The notes beneath the pieces were generated by a model, which worked only from the letters and a program-made list of their open reading frames with translations, ran no database searches and was not told the DNA's origin. Both the position numbers and the translations under genes were made by a program. Shown in pieces: positions 1 to 6,280 of a stretch of 14,006 nucleotides of DNA (its first letter is position 1; the number at the start of each line of letters is the position of its first letter). Source of the stretch: an uncultured Clostridium sp. (GTDB taxonomy: Bacteria; Bacillota; Clostridia; TANB77; CAG-508). The stretch spans positions 1 through 14,006 of the forward strand of contig CAMMMI010000045.1 of assembly GCA_946497905.1 (NCBI GenBank). The letters run 5' to 3'.

Positions 1-70
1 ATTTTTATTTTATTTTTAATTTTTTTTATAATATTATTTTTTATTTATTATTTTTTGTTTTTAAAAAAGT

Positions 71-247
71 TTTTTTTTCTTTTATTTTCTATTTTTTTCT
101 ATTTTATTCTTTTTTTTACGAATTTTTATTTTTTATAATAAAAATATATTATAAAAAAATTTTAATCGCTTATTTTGGATTTTAAAGGCTTTCTTTTTCT
201 TTCATTTTCTATTTTTTTCTAATTTATTCTATTTTTTTCGATTTTTT
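71..247. repeat. Two T/C-rich direct repeat copies, 120 bp offset
   Basis: Positions 71-127 and 191-247 align without gaps at an offset of exactly 120 bp. Both carry TTTTCTATTTTTTTCTA, followed by a T-rich tail and a short ACGAATTTT or TCGATTTT segment. The copies are imperfect, and the low complexity makes chance similarity easier. However, the shared CTA and CGA interruptions are in register, which favours a true duplication. No function can be assigned. Confidence 0.45.
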
Positions 248-277
248 TGGTTATTTTTTATTTATTATTAATAATAG

Positions 278-309
278 TTTTCCACATTAATAAAACAAAT
301 TGTGGATAA
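278..309. promoter_or_regulatory. DnaA box pair downstream of dnaN
   Basis: TGTGGATAA at 301-309 is the exact complement of the consensus DnaA box TTATCCACA. TTTTCCACA at 278-286 is a one-mismatch box in the opposite orientation. They lie on the far side of dnaN from the main clusters. They may be an auxiliary DnaA-binding site or a remnant of a larger origin. Nine-base matches are not rare in AT-rich DNA, so function is inferred only. Confidence 0.45.
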
Positions 310-365
310 CTATTCATAAAAATTAAAAAATACTTATAATTTATTCTGATTTTTTATTTTTTCTA

Positions 366-396
366 AAACAAATAGGAAAGTTACCCTTTCCTATTT
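366..396 (-). terminator. Rho-independent terminator of dnaN
   Basis: AAATAGGAAAG (370-380) and CTTTCCTATTT (386-396) form a perfect 11-bp stem around a 5-nt loop. Read on the minus strand, the stem is followed by GTTTTAG, a short U-tract. It lies 32 bp beyond the dnaN stop codon in the correct orientation. A second hairpin at 406-429 (see its own entry) overlaps the stop codon and may help protect the 3' end. Confidence 0.7.
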
Positions 397-405
397 TATA
401 AATAT

Positions 406-429
406 AAAGGCAGAAGTACTTCTACCTTT
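406..429 (-). other. Near-perfect palindrome over the dnaN stop codon
   Basis: AAAGG (406-410) pairs with CCTTT (425-429), and the centre AGAAGTACTTCT (412-423) is a perfect 12-bp palindrome. One C/A mismatch (411/424) interrupts the stem. On the minus strand it forms a hairpin that overlaps the dnaN termination codon, immediately before the terminator at 370-396. It lacks a clean U-tract, so it is better read as a 3'-end structure than as a terminator by itself. Confidence 0.5.
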
Positions 430-1546
430 AATCTTCTTTTAATCTAATTGGTAAAATCATATATGTATAATCTTTATTATCAACAGATTTTATTAAACAT
501 GGTGATATACTTGTTCCAAATTCTAAATAAACTTCTTCATCATCTATAGCTTTTAAACTATCTAAAAAATATTTTGGATTAAATCCTGCTTCTAGATTTT
601 TTCCTTCTGTTGAAACATATAATTCTTCTTTTGCATCTCCTGTTTGATTTGTACATGATATGGTAACTTTTCCAATATCTACTTGTACTTTTACAGGATA
701 TTTCTTTTCTTTTTCTATTGTTGAAGCTGAAATTAAACTTATTCTTTCAAAACTATCCTGGATGCTATTTTTGTTTACTCTTATTCTTGTTTCCCAATTA
801 CTAGGAATAACATTTTTATAATTTAAAAATTCTCCGTCTAAAATTCTTGTAACTATTTTGCAATTATCCATTTCAAATAATGCTTGATTTTTTGAAACTC
901 CCATTTTTATTGGTTCAAATGAATCTGTTATAATTTTATTTAATTCATTTAATGTTTTTCCTGGTATTACAGCACTAAAATTATTTGTTTGTTTTGTTAA
1001 AAATATTGTTCTTAATGCTAATCTAAATCCATCTACAGCTACTAAACTTAATTTATTATTTTCAATTTCAAAAAGGCAACCTGTAAAAATTGGTCTACTT
1101 TCCTCTGTACTTACTGCAAAAATTGTTTTTCTTATCATATTTTTTAGAACATTTTGGTCTATTTCTATAGAATTTTCAACTTCTATTTTTGGTAATTCTG
1201 GGAATTCTTCTGGATTCATTGTTGCTAATTTATATAAAGAACCTTCACATTCTATTTCTAATAAGTTTTTATCATTTAAAGTTATATAAATTTCTGTATC
1301 TGGTAGTTTTCTAATTATTTCACTAAACATTATTGCATTTACTACTGTACTACCTTGTTCTTTTACATCACATTCCATTATATATTCTATGCCTATTTCT
1401 AAATCATAAGTAGTTAATTTTATTTCATTATCATTTGTTTGAATAAGTATTCCTTCTAGTATAGGCATTGTTGTTTTAGAAGCTACACCTTTTACTACGG
1501 AATTTAAAGCTTTAAGGATTTTATCCTTATAACAAACTATTTTCAT
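428..1546 (-). CDS. dnaN: DNA polymerase III beta sliding clamp
   Basis: The 372-aa product has the usual length of the bacterial beta clamp, with the three repeated clamp folds expected along the chain. The start MKIVCYKDKILKALNSVVKGV is typical of DnaN, as are the internal TMPILEGILI and RPIFTGCLFE segments and the C-terminal end PIRL. The clamp is a ring-shaped dimer that encircles DNA and tethers the replicative polymerase, and it also recruits repair and mismatch proteins. The ATG is preceded by a strong AAGGAGG (complement of 1554-1560) at good spacing. The gene lies downstream of dnaA in the same direction, separated by 331 bp that contain the unwinding part of the origin. It ends at the hairpin and terminator at 366-429. 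Identification is by sequence pattern and synteny and is very secure. Confidence 0.97.
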   Translation of the reverse strand: MKIVCYKDKILKALNSVVKGVASKTTMPILEGILIQTNDNEIKLTTYDLEIGIEYIMECDVKEQGSTVVNAIMFSEIIRKLPDTEIYITLNDKNLLEIECEGSLYKLATMNPEEFPELPKIEVENSIEIDQNVLKNMIRKTIFAVSTEESRPIFTGCLFEIENNKLSLVAVDGFRLALRTIFLTKQTNNFSAVIPGKTLNELNKIITDSFEPIKMGVSKNQALFEMDNCKIVTRILDGEFLNYKNVIPSNWETRIRVNKNSIQDSFERISLISASTIEKEKKYPVKVQVDIGKVTISCTNQTGDAKEELYVSTEGKNLEAGFNPKYFLDSLKAIDDEEVYLEFGTSISPCLIKSVDNKDYTYMILPIRLKED

Positions 1547-1877
1547 TTTTGATCCTCCTTTATATATTATAAATAAAATAAATATTATATTAGTAGTAAT
1601 AGTATTAGGTACTGTGGAAACTGTGGAAAACTATGTTGAAAGTTACAATCCCTAACAAAATTGCTGTTGATAACTCAGTGGATAACTCTTAAATTTATCC
1701 ACAGCTATTTTTTAAAAATGTGAATAAGTTAGATATACACAGTTTATTAACAGGTTATTCACATGTGGGTGTGGATATCTAATGTAGCTGTTCCGTAAGA
1801 AGACATAGGATTATTTTTTCCAAACAATAATTTTTCCAAACAAAAATTTAAAAATCTTAAATTTTACTTAGAGGTTC
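1547..1877. other. oriC: oriC, dnaN-proximal part (DnaA boxes and unwinding site)
   Basis: This 331-bp dnaA-dnaN spacer holds a perfect DnaA box, TTATCCACA (1695-1703). Boxes with one mismatch are TGTTGATAA (1665-1673), AGTGGATAA (1677-1685), TGTGAATAA (1719-1727), TTATTCACA (1755-1763) and TGTGGATAT (1770-1778). Two weaker boxes, TGTGGAAA(C/A), lie at 1613-1621 and 1622-1630. Toward dnaN come six TAN triplets (1591-1608) and then 1561-1590, which is entirely A/T. In Bacillus subtilis the corresponding spacer is where the duplex is opened. The same layout here supports an active bipartite origin. Near the dnaA stop, TTTTTCCAAACAA occurs twice in a row (about 1815-1853). Confidence 0.85.
1591..1630. 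promoter_or_regulatory. DnaA-trio element with adjacent DnaA boxes
   Basis: The plus strand at 1591-1608 reads TAG TAG TAA TAG TAT TAG. Five of the six triplets fit the T-A-(G/A) DnaA-trio rule, read from the box toward the AT-rich DNA on this strand in the 3'-to-5' direction. A short GTAC spacer is followed by two tandem boxes, TGTGGAAAC (1613-1621) and TGTGGAAAA (1622-1630). In B. subtilis, trios let DnaA extend from duplex boxes onto a single strand and open the origin. The unwinding region would be 1561-1590, next to the dnaN ribosome binding site. Confidence 0.7.
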
Positions 1878-3239
1878 TTATTGTTTTCCATTTATAATTA
1901 TGTTTTTCACACTATCCACAATTAGTTTTGTATTACTTTTTTCTTTTACTTCTTTTTCTATTTTTTTGCAAGCATGCATAACTGTTGAATGATCTCTTCC
2001 TCCAAAGTCTACTCCTATCTGAGGATAAGACATATTTGCAACTTCTCTACAAAGATACATTGCAATTTGTCTTGGAAAGGCTATATCATTAGATCTTTTA
2101 TTTCCAGATAAATCATCTTTATTAATGCTGAAATATTTTGAAACAGTTTCTTTTATAAAGTCACAAGAGATGACTTTTTCACTTTCATATTTAAACTCAT
2201 TAATTATATTTTCAGCTAGTTCAATTGTTATTGGACTGTGAGTTAATGAAGCTCTGGCCACTATTTTATTAAATACTCCTTCTAATTCTCTTATGTTTGA
2301 GTCTATTTTGTTTGCTATATTTGAAAGTATAAAATCATCTATAATTATATTTTCATCTTGAGCTTTTTTTCTTAAAATAGCTAAACGAGTTTCATAATCA
2401 GGACACGATATATCTGCTAATAGCCCCCATTCAAACCTAGATTTTAGCCTATCTTCTAAGAATTGAATGTCTCTAGGTGGCTTATCACTAGAGATAATTA
2501 TTTGTTTTCCATCTTCATAAAGAGAGTTAAAAGTATGGAAAAATTCTTCTTGAACTCTTTCTTTTCCAGCTATAAATTGAATATCATCTATTAAAAGTAC
2601 ATCAATATTTCTATATTTATTTCTAAAAAATTCATTTTTATTATCTTTTATTGCATTTATTAATTGATTAGTAAATTTTTCAGAAGTAACATATAAAACA
2701 TTACTATTCCTATTATTTTCTATTATTCGGTTACCTATAGCATGCATTAAATGAGTTTTGCCTAATCCTACACCTCCATATAGAAATAAAGGGTTATATG
2801 ATTTAGCTGGTTCATTTCCAACTGCTAGTGCTGCTGCATGTGCGAATCTATTATTATTACCAACTACAAATGTATCAAATGTGTATTTAGGATTTAAAGT
2901 AGATTTATTTATTTCCACTTCTGCAGAAGCATCTTCATCGTTATTTTCATCTTTTATAACATCTGTTTTTACATTTTCTGTTCCTTCTTTTGATAGATCT
3001 ATAACAGAAAAGGTCCAATCTTTATTTGTAATATATCTTAGAGTATTAAAAAGAAGACTTCTATATTTGTTTTCTAGAAAATCTTTTTGAAATTCTGAAT
3101 TAGCTGTAAAAACAATATGGTCTTCTTCAATACTTCTTATGTTTAAAGGAAGAATCCATGTATCATAAGAAATTTTTGTTACTTCGGGTTTTAGAAGTTC
3201 TTTTATTTTTGCAGTTAATTCATCTTTATCTAATGCCAT
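1878..3239 (-). CDS. dnaA: Chromosomal replication initiator DnaA
   Basis: The product is 453 aa, the normal length for Firmicute DnaA. Residues 1-80 form the oligomerisation domain I (TWILPLNIRSI), followed by an acidic, low-complexity linker at about 85-112. The AAA+ domain has Walker A GGVGLGKT (155-162), Walker B LLIDD (215-219) and DNIKEL-like sensor segments. The C-terminal helix-turn-helix domain carries the DnaA signature GRDHSTVMHACKKI, which reads the DnaA box. ATP-bound DnaA binds the boxes on either side of this gene, oligomerises, melts the origin and loads the helicase. The ATG is preceded by AAGGGG at a rather long spacing, a weaker site than most genes here. A promoter at 3386-3415 with DnaA boxes both upstream and in the leader implies autoregulation. 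Confidence 0.98.
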   Translation of the reverse strand: MALDKDELTAKIKELLKPEVTKISYDTWILPLNIRSIEEDHIVFTANSEFQKDFLENKYRSLLFNTLRYITNKDWTFSVIDLSKEGTENVKTDVIKDENNDEDASAEVEINKSTLNPKYTFDTFVVGNNNRFAHAAALAVGNEPAKSYNPLFLYGGVGLGKTHLMHAIGNRIIENNRNSNVLYVTSEKFTNQLINAIKDNKNEFFRNKYRNIDVLLIDDIQFIAGKERVQEEFFHTFNSLYEDGKQIIISSDKPPRDIQFLEDRLKSRFEWGLLADISCPDYETRLAILRKKAQDENIIIDDFILSNIANKIDSNIRELEGVFNKIVARASLTHSPITIELAENIINEFKYESEKVISCDFIKETVSKYFSINKDDLSGNKRSNDIAFPRQIAMYLCREVANMSYPQIGVDFGGRDHSTVMHACKKIEKEVKEKSNTKLIVDSVKNIIINGKQ

Positions 3240-3385
3240 TTAATTATCAACCCCTTTTTAGTTATCCACAAAGTTATCCACAACTGTTGATAACTTTGTA
3301 ATAAATTTGTAATAAATATTAAAATATTGCGAACAAAAATTTATTTATATATCAACAAAAATTGCATATAAATTTGTACTTTCAT

Positions 3386-3415
3386 ATAATAACAAATTAA
3401 AATACAATAAGTCAA
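3386..3415 (-). promoter_or_regulatory. Predicted dnaA promoter
   Basis: On the minus strand, TTGACT (complement of 3410-3415) and TATTAT (complement of 3386-3391) are separated by 18 bp. Both match the housekeeping sigma consensus at five of six positions. Transcription would start near 3379, giving a leader of about 140 nt that contains three DnaA boxes. Two more perfect boxes lie just upstream. This is inferred from sequence only. Confidence 0.6.
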
Positions 3416-3573
3416 TAAAAATGTGGAAAATTTTTTAAAATTGTGGATAATTTAAAAAAAACTGTGGATAATTTTGTTTTTCTTACAAAAATATTACAAA
3501 AAACAATAAAAAATTCAAGAAAATTATTTTATAAATTTATTATTAAAGAATTTTTGTAAAATTGTAGTTTCCG

Positions 3574-3585
3574 CAGGATATCCTG
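3574..3585. promoter_or_regulatory. 12-bp perfect palindrome upstream of rpmH promoter
   Basis: CAGGATATCCTG is a perfect palindrome in otherwise AT-rich DNA, placed 20 bp upstream of the -35 element and followed by a T-run (3586-3594). The stem is too short for a convincing terminator. It could be a protein-binding site at the origin-rpmH border. No specific protein can be named. Confidence 0.4.
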
Positions 3586-3605
3586 TATTTTTTTTGAAAA
3601 AATAC

Positions 3606-3635
3606 TTGACATTTTTTATGTCATTACTGTATAAT
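3606..3635 (+). promoter_or_regulatory. rpmH operon promoter (consensus -35/-10)
   Basis: A perfect TTGACA (3606-3611) and a perfect TATAAT (3630-3635) are 18 bp apart, making this the strongest promoter match in the window. Transcription would start near 3642, about 70 nt before the rpmH start codon. An inverted repeat, TGACAT (3607-3612) with ATGTCA (3618-3623), overlaps the -35 box and could be an operator or chance. It would drive rpmH-rnpA-yidD-yidC-jag. Confidence 0.85.
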
Positions 3636-3710
3636 TGATATACTTGTAATTTTGTGAATTATTTTCAGAAATGAAAATTAAATATAAATAAACAGTAGGA
3701 GGTGCTATAA

Positions 3711-3845
3711 GTGAAAAGAACATATCAACCAAAAAATAGACAAGAAAAGAAAGAACATGGATTTATGAAAAGAATGAAAACTAGATCAGGACAAAATATA
3801 TTAAAAGCAAGAAGAGCAAAAGGTAGAAAAAAATTAAGTGCCTAA
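3711..3845 (+). CDS. rpmH: 50S ribosomal protein L34
   Basis: The 44-aa product has the standard length of bacterial L34. It begins MKRTYQPKNRQEKKEHGF, contains MKTRSGQNILKARRAKGRKKL and ends LSA, so it is highly basic and unmistakable. The start codon is GTG, preceded by TAGGAGG (3696-3702) at good spacing, which settles this start. L34 is a small protein of the large ribosomal subunit. It is the first gene rightward from oriC, a position conserved across bacteria, where high gene dosage near the origin suits a ribosomal protein. It is followed by rnpA after 156 bp containing two hairpins. Confidence 0.97.
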   Translation: MKRTYQPKNRQEKKEHGFMKRMKTRSGQNILKARRAKGRKKLSA

Positions 3846-3890
3846 AATGCTTATTTCATTAATAGTTTATTAATAAAAATAACCTTTTTG

Positions 3891-3931
3891 TATATGGAAA
3901 AATCTTATAAAAAAATTTGATTTTTCCTATA
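3891..3931 (+). other. Stem-loop between rpmH and rnpA
   Basis: GGAAAAATC (3896-3904) pairs perfectly with GATTTTTCC (3919-3927), and TATA/TATA flanks can extend the stem across a single bulged T. The loop is 14 nt. There is no T-tract directly after it, so it is not a standard terminator. It may be a processing or stability element separating the very abundant rpmH message from rnpA. Confidence 0.5.
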
Positions 3932-3940
3932 CAATATAAC

Positions 3941-3966
3941 AAAGGGGGTCGCAAAAGCGAGCCTTT
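3941..3966 (+). other. GC-containing hairpin upstream of rnpA
   Basis: TCGC (3949-3952) and GCGA (3957-3960) enclose an AAAA tetraloop. AAAGG (3941-3945) and CCTTT (3962-3966) extend the stem across a small internal loop. It is one of the few GC-rich spots in the spacer, ends about 35 nt before the rnpA start and is followed by only a few Ts. It could attenuate transcription into rnpA or mark a processing site. This is inferred from pairing only. Confidence 0.45.
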
Positions 3967-4001
3967 TACTGATATAAATACTAAAAAGGAAAAAAACAGT
4001 A

Positions 4002-4367
4002 ATGAAAAAAACGAAAATGTTAATAAAAAATTATCAGTTTAAAAACCTATTTTTGAAAGGAAAATATTATTCTGGAGAATATATAGAATCTTTTATAAAA
4101 TCTAATAATTTAAATTATAATCTGCTTGGTATAGCTATAGGAGTAAAGATAGCAAAAGCAACTAAGAGAAACAGAATAAAAAGACTAATCAGAGAAAATT
4201 ATAGATTAATAGAAAAGGATTTAAAAACAGGATATAGCATGATTTTCTTATGGAAAAAAAAGAAGGATATATCATATGCAAATTTTGAAAATATAAAAAA
4301 AGATATAAAAACTATATTAAATAAAGCAAATATTATTGAGGAAAATAATGAAAAAATTATTTATTAG
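4002..4367 (+). CDS. rnpA: Ribonuclease P protein component
   Basis: The 121-aa basic protein has the usual RNase P protein length. Its diagnostic RNR motif is visible in KATKRNRIKRLIRENYR (about 52-68), with the arginine/asparagine core at 56-58 contacting the RNA subunit. An early aromatic segment (YQFKNLFLKGKYY) matches the substrate-leader cleft of the family. The protein pairs with the catalytic RNA (rnpB, not in this window) to cut the 5' leader from pre-tRNAs. The ATG follows AAAAAGGA at good spacing. The 3' end overlaps yidD by 20 bp, so the two are translationally linked. The order rpmH-rnpA-yidD-yidC-jag is the classic one. Confidence 0.96.
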   Translation: MKKTKMLIKNYQFKNLFLKGKYYSGEYIESFIKSNNLNYNLLGIAIGVKIAKATKRNRIKRLIRENYRLIEKDLKTGYSMIFLWKKKKDISYANFENIKKDIKTILNKANIIEENNEKIIY

Positions 4368-4566
4368 ATTAATAAATTTTTACCAAAAACATATCTCTTT
4401 ATGGTTAAAAAGTAAAAATATTAATTGTAAATTTTATCCAACTTGCTCAGATTATACAAAGCAAGCTATTGAAAAATATGGGGCAGGAAAAGGACTTTTT
4501 AAGGGATTATGTAGAATATTAAGATGTAATCCATTTTCAAAAGGTGGATATGATCCATTAAAATAG
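4348..4566 (+). CDS. yidD: Membrane protein insertion efficiency factor YidD
   Basis: The 72-aa product carries the YidD signature CKFYPTCSDYTKQAIEKYG (27-45) and the C-terminal CRILRCNPFSKGGYDP (55-70), with all three conserved cysteines. YidD is a small membrane-associated protein thought to help YidC-dependent insertion. I chose the ATG at 4348 rather than the in-frame TTG at 4336, because GAGGAAA (4338-4344) is well placed for 4348 and would itself lie within the longer reading. MKKLFI also matches normal family N-termini. The gene starts inside the 3' end of rnpA (overlap 4348-4367) and is followed by yidC after 20 bp. Confidence 0.95.
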   Translation: MKKLFIRLINFYQKHISLWLKSKNINCKFYPTCSDYTKQAIEKYGAGKGLFKGLCRILRCNPFSKGGYDPLK

Positions 4567-4586
4567 TACTAGGAGGAAAATAAAAT

Positions 4587-5495
4587 ATGTTTGAATTTTT
4601 TGCCAACATATTTGGTTATTTATTAGAGCTATTGTATAACTTAGTAAATAATTATGGTGTAGCCATAATATTATTTACAATTGTTATAAAATTAATATTA
4701 TTACCATTGTCAATAAAACAGCAAAAGACAATGAAAAAAAGTGCTAAAATTCAAGAAAAATTAAAAGTTATTCAATTTAAATATAAAAACAATCCTGAAA
4801 AGTTAAATCAGGAAATGATGAATTTATATAAAAATGAAAAAATGAGTCCATTTAGTGGATGTCTAACAGCAATAGTTCAACTTATATTGTTATTATCAAT
4901 TTTTTATTTGGTAAGAAGCCCTTTAACTTTTATGGAAAAAATGAATACAGAAGATATCAATAAATATGTATCACAATTACAAGAAGAGGGAAAACAAGTA
5001 AGTTCTGTATATCCAGAAGTAGATTTAATTAGAGAATATAATTTCTTAAAAGAAAAAAATCCGGAAGATCAAAATATAGATAAAATGAATTTGCAAATGA
5101 ACTTTTTAGGGCTTGATTTAAGTAAAGTGCCACAACAAAATATGTCAGATTATACAGTTTATATAATACCAGCTCTATACATTTTATCATCATTTATTTC
5201 TATTAGAATGACAACTTCAATGCAACAAAAAATGAACAAAAAGAAAGAACAAAATGAAAATAAAAATGTCATAGATGGAGAAACAGGAAAAGAATTAGTA
5301 GTAAAAGAAGAAACTAATGAAATGGATGCAGTAATGCAAACAAACAAAATGATGTCTTGGATGATGCCAATAATGTCTATATCTATAGCTTTTGTAGCAC
5401 CATTAGGACTTGCTTTATATTGGCTAGTTAATAATATACTTATGATTGCTGAAAGATTAGTTTTAAATAAAATTATAAAGACTGAGGAGGAATAA
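4587..5495 (+). CDS. yidC: Membrane protein insertase YidC/OxaA
   Basis: The 302-aa product is a short, Gram-positive type YidC with five predicted transmembrane stretches near residues 20-42, 90-110, 188-206, 253-273 and 274-292. A cytoplasmic charged hairpin follows the first segment (about 43-85) and a charged loop lies at 208-250. It inserts membrane proteins, alone or with SecYEG. No lipobox cysteine or cleavable signal is visible at the N-terminus, unlike B. subtilis SpoIIIJ. The conserved groove arginine of the first core helix (IVxRLxLLPL in relatives) is a lysine here (K35 in IVIKLILLPL), which keeps the positive charge. AGGAGGA (4571-4577) precedes the ATG. The jag ribosome binding site lies in its last codons. 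Confidence 0.95.
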   Translation: MFEFFANIFGYLLELLYNLVNNYGVAIILFTIVIKLILLPLSIKQQKTMKKSAKIQEKLKVIQFKYKNNPEKLNQEMMNLYKNEKMSPFSGCLTAIVQLILLLSIFYLVRSPLTFMEKMNTEDINKYVSQLQEEGKQVSSVYPEVDLIREYNFLKEKNPEDQNIDKMNLQMNFLGLDLSKVPQQNMSDYTVYIIPALYILSSFISIRMTTSMQQKMNKKKEQNENKNVIDGETGKELVVKEETNEMDAVMQTNKMMSWMMPIMSISIAFVAPLGLALYWLVNNILMIAERLVLNKIIKTEEE

Positions 5496-5499
5496 CAAA

Positions 5500-6198
5500 A
5501 TGGAAAAAAAGGTTATAGCAGAAGGGAAGACAACTAATGAGGCAATAGAAAAAGGTTTAAAGGAATTAAAAGTGTCAAGAAATCAAGTAGATATAAGAGT
5601 ATTAGAAAACGAAGAAAAAAGGAGTTTTTTTAGTATTCTAGCACCAAGAGTAGTTAAAGTAGAATTAACAGTAAAGGAAGAAAAAGAAGTTACAAAAAAA
5701 GAAATAAAACCTAAAAAAATTATAGAATTATCAGAAGAAGAGCAACAAAAGGCAGAACAAAATATCAAATGTTTTTTAGAAGATTTTGTAAAGAAACTTC
5801 CAGAAAATACAAAATATGAAATTGAAAAAAATGTTACAGGTTTGAATGTAAATATAAATAATAAAAACTTGGGATATCTAATAGGATATAGAGGAGAAAC
5901 TTTATATGCATTGCAAAATATAATGACAGCTATTGCTGGAAGAGGGATAGATAATAAAATAAGAGTTATACTTGATATAGAAGGATATAAAGCTAAAAGA
6001 GAAAAAACATTAGAAGAATTAGCAGAAAAAGTTGCAAAAACAGTTATAAGAACTAAGAATCCTATAAAATTAGAACCTATGCAAGCATATGAAAGAAAAA
6101 TAATACATAGTGTTTTACAAAAAAATAGTAAAATAGATACAACAAGTGTAGGGGAAGAGCCATATAGAAGAATTATAATATCATTAAAAGATAACTAA
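5500..6198 (+). CDS. jag: RNA-binding protein KhpB (Jag)
   Basis: The 232-aa product has the three-part Jag/KhpB layout. A Jag-N domain spans about 1-55 (MEKKVIAEGKTTNEAIEKGL), followed by a charged linker of about 30 residues. A KH domain includes the GYRG loop (129-132) in LIGYRGETLYALQ. A C-terminal R3H domain has the R199-x3-H203 pair in YERKIIH. In Firmicutes KhpB partners KhpA, binds many RNAs and affects cell elongation and sporulation-related processes. The gene starts 4 bp after yidC and its AGGAGG lies in the yidC stop region, so the two are co-translated. The operon appears to end here, at the terminator at 6216-6266. Confidence 0.95.
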   Translation: MEKKVIAEGKTTNEAIEKGLKELKVSRNQVDIRVLENEEKRSFFSILAPRVVKVELTVKEEKEVTKKEIKPKKIIELSEEEQQKAEQNIKCFLEDFVKKLPENTKYEIEKNVTGLNVNINNKNLGYLIGYRGETLYALQNIMTAIAGRGIDNKIRVILDIEGYKAKREKTLEELAEKVAKTVIRTKNPIKLEPMQAYERKIIHSVLQKNSKIDTTSVGEEPYRRIIISLKDN

Positions 6199-6215
6199 AT
6201 AGAGTAAAATCAGAG

Positions 6216-6266
6216 GTCAAAGGTCAGATTTTAAAACAAAATTAAAAATCTATCTTTGACTTTTTT
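6216..6266 (+). terminator. Terminator between jag and mnmE
   Basis: GTCAAAG (6216-6222) plus a GATTTT segment (6227-6232) pair with AAAATC (6245-6250) plus CTTTGAC (6254-6260), with a small internal loop between. The stem is followed directly by TTTTTT (6261-6266). This is a rho-independent terminator closing the rpmH-jag operon. The ribosome binding site of mnmE begins at the very next base, so it could also work as an attenuator for mnmE. Confidence 0.72.
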
Positions 6267-6280
6267 GGGAGGTAAAAAAT

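Larger units (their letters stand above)
1..427. other. AT-rich non-coding region downstream of dnaN
   Basis: No credible gene is visible in this stretch. It is extremely A+T rich, with T dominating the plus strand. It contains two imperfect T/C-rich repeat copies (about 71-127 and 191-247, offset by 120 bp) and an inverted repeat at 129-139/148-158 (TTTTTTATAAT with ATTATAAAAAA). It also has one perfect DnaA box (TGTGGATAA, 301-309), one near box (TTTTCCACA, 278-286) and the dnaN terminator (370-396). In many Firmicutes dnaN is followed by an S4-domain gene (yaaA) and recF. Neither starts inside this window, so the gap after dnaN is at least 427 bp. Confidence 0.6.
3240..3710. other. oriC: oriC, dnaA-rpmH spacer with DnaA box clusters
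   Basis: This 471-bp spacer separates the divergent dnaA and rpmH genes. Perfect boxes are TTATCCACA at 3262-3270 and 3274-3282, and TGTGGATAA at 3442-3450 and 3463-3471. One-mismatch boxes are TGTTGATAA (3285-3293) and TGTGGAAAA (3422-3430). The sequence is otherwise very AT-rich. The first cluster sits in the dnaA leader and the second just upstream of the dnaA promoter. The rightmost 140 bp hold the rpmH promoter and leader. Together with the dnaA-dnaN spacer it forms a bipartite origin of the Bacillus/Clostridium type. Confidence 0.88.

Noticed and set aside
2758..3090. Plus-strand open frame of 110 codons inside dnaA
   Set aside because: It is fully antisense to the conserved dnaA coding sequence, has low-complexity Ser/Phe-rich content and no plausible family. 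It is a shadow frame.
4336..4347. Upstream TTG start for yidD
   Set aside because: The GAGGAAA ribosome binding site lies just before ATG 4348 and would be inside the longer reading. The shorter form matches family length.
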